7,041 nucleotides of DNA, taken from assembly GCA_038231615.1 (NCBI GenBank), contig JBBRLA010000461.1, positions 1 through 7,041 of the forward strand, read 5' to 3'. Below, piece by piece: positions 5,837 to 7,041 of this stretch (position 1 is its first letter; each line of letters opens with the position of its first letter). Under the pieces are notes generated by a model. The model saw nothing but the letters and a program-made list of their open reading frames with translations, searched no databases and had not been told where the DNA came from. Source of the stretch: JBBRLA01 sp038231615 (GTDB lineage: Bacteria; Myxococcota_A; Polyangia; Palsa-1104; JAEUJZ01). Position numbers and translations under genes: made by a program.

Positions 5837-7041
5837 ATGCGCCGCCGTTTCAACGTATCGGGCATGTGCTTCCCCGATCGCCACTACATGCTGCCTCCGC
5901 TGCCGCGCCTGCCCACGGTGAGGGCGCTGATCGAGGACCAGGCGTACTTCGTGCTGCACGCCCCCCGCCAGACGGGGAAAAGTACGACGCTGCGCACCCT
6001 GGCCACCGCCCTGACCGATGAGGGGCGCTACGCCGCGGTGCTGCTTTCCCTTGAGGTAGGGGCGCCTTTCCCCGACAAGATAGACATTGCCGAGGGCGCC
6101 ATCTTGGAACGCTGGCGTGGGGCGATCGAGGACAGCCTGCCCGCTGAACTGCGCCCGCCGCTCTGGCTTGACGGGGCGCCCGGGTCGCGCATCTTGAACG
6201 CGCTGCGCGCCTGGGCCCGCGCGTGCCCTCGGCCCCTGGTGCTCTTCCTCGATGAGATCGACGCTCTCTCGGGCGAAGTGCTGGTCTCGGTGCTGCGGCA
6301 GCTTCGCGATGGGTACGGCAACCGGCCCGGGCATTTCCCCTGGTCCCTGTGCCTGTGCGGAATGAGAGATGTTCGCGATTACAAGCTGGCATCGGGCGGC
6401 AGCGAGCGGCTGAACAGCGCCAGCCCCTTCAACATCAAGGATGAATCGCTGACGCTGAAAAACTTCACCGCGATGGAGATTTCAGAACTGTACGCCCAGC
6501 ACACCACCCAGACGGGGCAGATCTTTCTGCCCGAGGCCGTGGCCACGGTCTTCGAGCTGACCGAGGGGCAGCCGTGGCTGGTCAACGCCCTGGCGAGGCA
6601 GGCGGTGGACGTGCTTTTGACCGACCGGACACAGCCCGTCGGGCCCGAGCCCATCGCGGAGGCCAAGGAACTGTTGCTCCAGCGCCGTGACACCCACCTG
6701 GACTCGCTGGCAGAGCGCCTGCGCGAGCCACGCATCCGGCGCATCATCGAGCCCATGCTGATCGGGTCCTATACGCCGATGGACATCCTGAATGACGATC
6801 TGGTCTACGCCCGCGACATGGGCCTGGTCATGGAGCGCCCGGTCTTGCGCATTGCCAACCCCATCTACAAGGAACTGATCCCCCGCGCGCTGACCTTTGC
6901 GATGCAGGTCAACCTGCCGCATCAGACCGCCTGGTACGTGCGCGAAGGCGGCACCCTGGACATGCCGGCGATGCTGCGGGCATTCCAGCGCTTCTTCGCC
7001 GAAAACTCCGAGGCCTGGCTGGGTCGCTACGATTACCATGA
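5837..7041 (+). CDS. AAA ATPase of the duplicated MRRRFN family, probably with a C-terminal PD-(D/E)XK domain (incomplete)
   Basis: The first 401 codons are present; the gene runs off the window. The N-terminus (FNVSGMCFPDRHYMLPP, 5-21) is typical of a widespread multi-copy ATPase family, often with a PD-(D/E)XK nuclease-like C-terminus; family members are sometimes mislabelled as an acetylneuraminate esterase. Walker A is APRQTGKST (42-50, K48), Walker B LVLFLDEID (134-142, D139, E140), and CGMRDVRDYK (174-183) fits the sensor region. After a helical lid, a winged-helix-like section ends near NPIYKELIPRAL. The last visible residues, LGRYDY, are where the nuclease-like domain usually begins, so it is not seen. 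ATG at 5837 is chosen although only AAGG with a 1-nt gap precedes it, because the paralogue relic at 4259 begins at the same residue. Function is unknown; ATP-dependent action on nucleic acid or in phage defence is a guess. Confidence 0.88.
   Translation, partial: MRRRFNVSGMCFPDRHYMLPPLPRLPTVRALIEDQAYFVLHAPRQTGKSTTLRTLATALTDEGRYAAVLLSLEVGAPFPDKIDIAEGAILERWRGAIEDSLPAELRPPLWLDGAPGSRILNALRAWARACPRPLVLFLDEIDALSGEVLVSVLRQLRDGYGNRPGHFPWSLCLCGMRDVRDYKLASGGSERLNSASPFNIKDESLTLKNFTAMEISELYAQHTTQTGQIFLPEAVATVFELTEGQPWLVNALARQAVDVLLTDRTQPVGPEPIAEAKELLLQRRDTHLDSLAERLREPRIRRIIEPMLIGSYTPMDILNDDLVYARDMGLVMERPVLRIANPIYKELIPRALTFAMQVNLPHQTAWYVREGGTLDMPAMLRAFQRFFAENSEAWLGRYDYH

Noticed and set aside
5630..6392. 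Minus-strand frames of 234 and 180 codons
   Set aside because: They are antisense to the ATPase gene, whose Walker A and B motifs are clear on the plus strand.
1..7041. CRISPR array, tRNA or rRNA genes
   Set aside because: No regularly spaced repeats and no tRNA or rRNA signature were seen on either strand.

Overview
This 7 kb GC-rich window looks like a piece of a defence or mobility island in a proteobacterium. The taxonomic guess is inference only. It rests on high GC, strong third-position G/C bias, a lipobox-type lipoprotein, and an AAA ATPase family and PIN-toxin pair that I recall as common in purple sulfur bacteria and similar gammaproteobacteria.

Left two thirds (minus strand, about 4143 down to 141): the core of a DISARM anti-phage system. 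A complete drmA helicase gene (778-4143) overlaps by 14 bp the start of drmB (141-791). DrmB stops after 216 residues, roughly a third of its normal length. The stop lies in a short stretch of nested inverted repeats flanked by a 9-bp direct repeat (106-175), which looks like a mobile-element scar or junction. No drmC, methyltransferase or other DISARM gene is present in the window, and drmA is the first gene of its transcription unit here. The first 105 bases are foreign to drmB and unidentified.

Middle (4144-4484): the divergent upstream region of drmA. It contains an amputated 5' end of an AAA ATPase gene (4259-4336). Its first 26 codons match those of the intact gene at 5837 with one amino-acid change, and all 11 base differences fall in third codon positions.

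Right third (plus strand): a small orphan lipoprotein gene (4485-4961) with a 21-bp tandem repeat just after the lipid-anchor cysteine; an antitoxin and PIN-domain toxin pair (5087-5329 and 5320-5760) joined by a 10-bp overlap and a TTG toxin start with a good Shine-Dalgarno; and the ATPase gene itself (5837 to the window edge, incomplete), with clear Walker A and Walker B motifs.

Working picture: a DISARM locus that is probably crippled by loss of most of drmB, next to a toxin-antitoxin module and members of an ATPase family that has duplicated and recombined locally. The most notable points are the drmB break, the paralogue relic beside drmA, and the orphan lipoprotein and TA cargo lying between the two copies of the ATPase 5' end.
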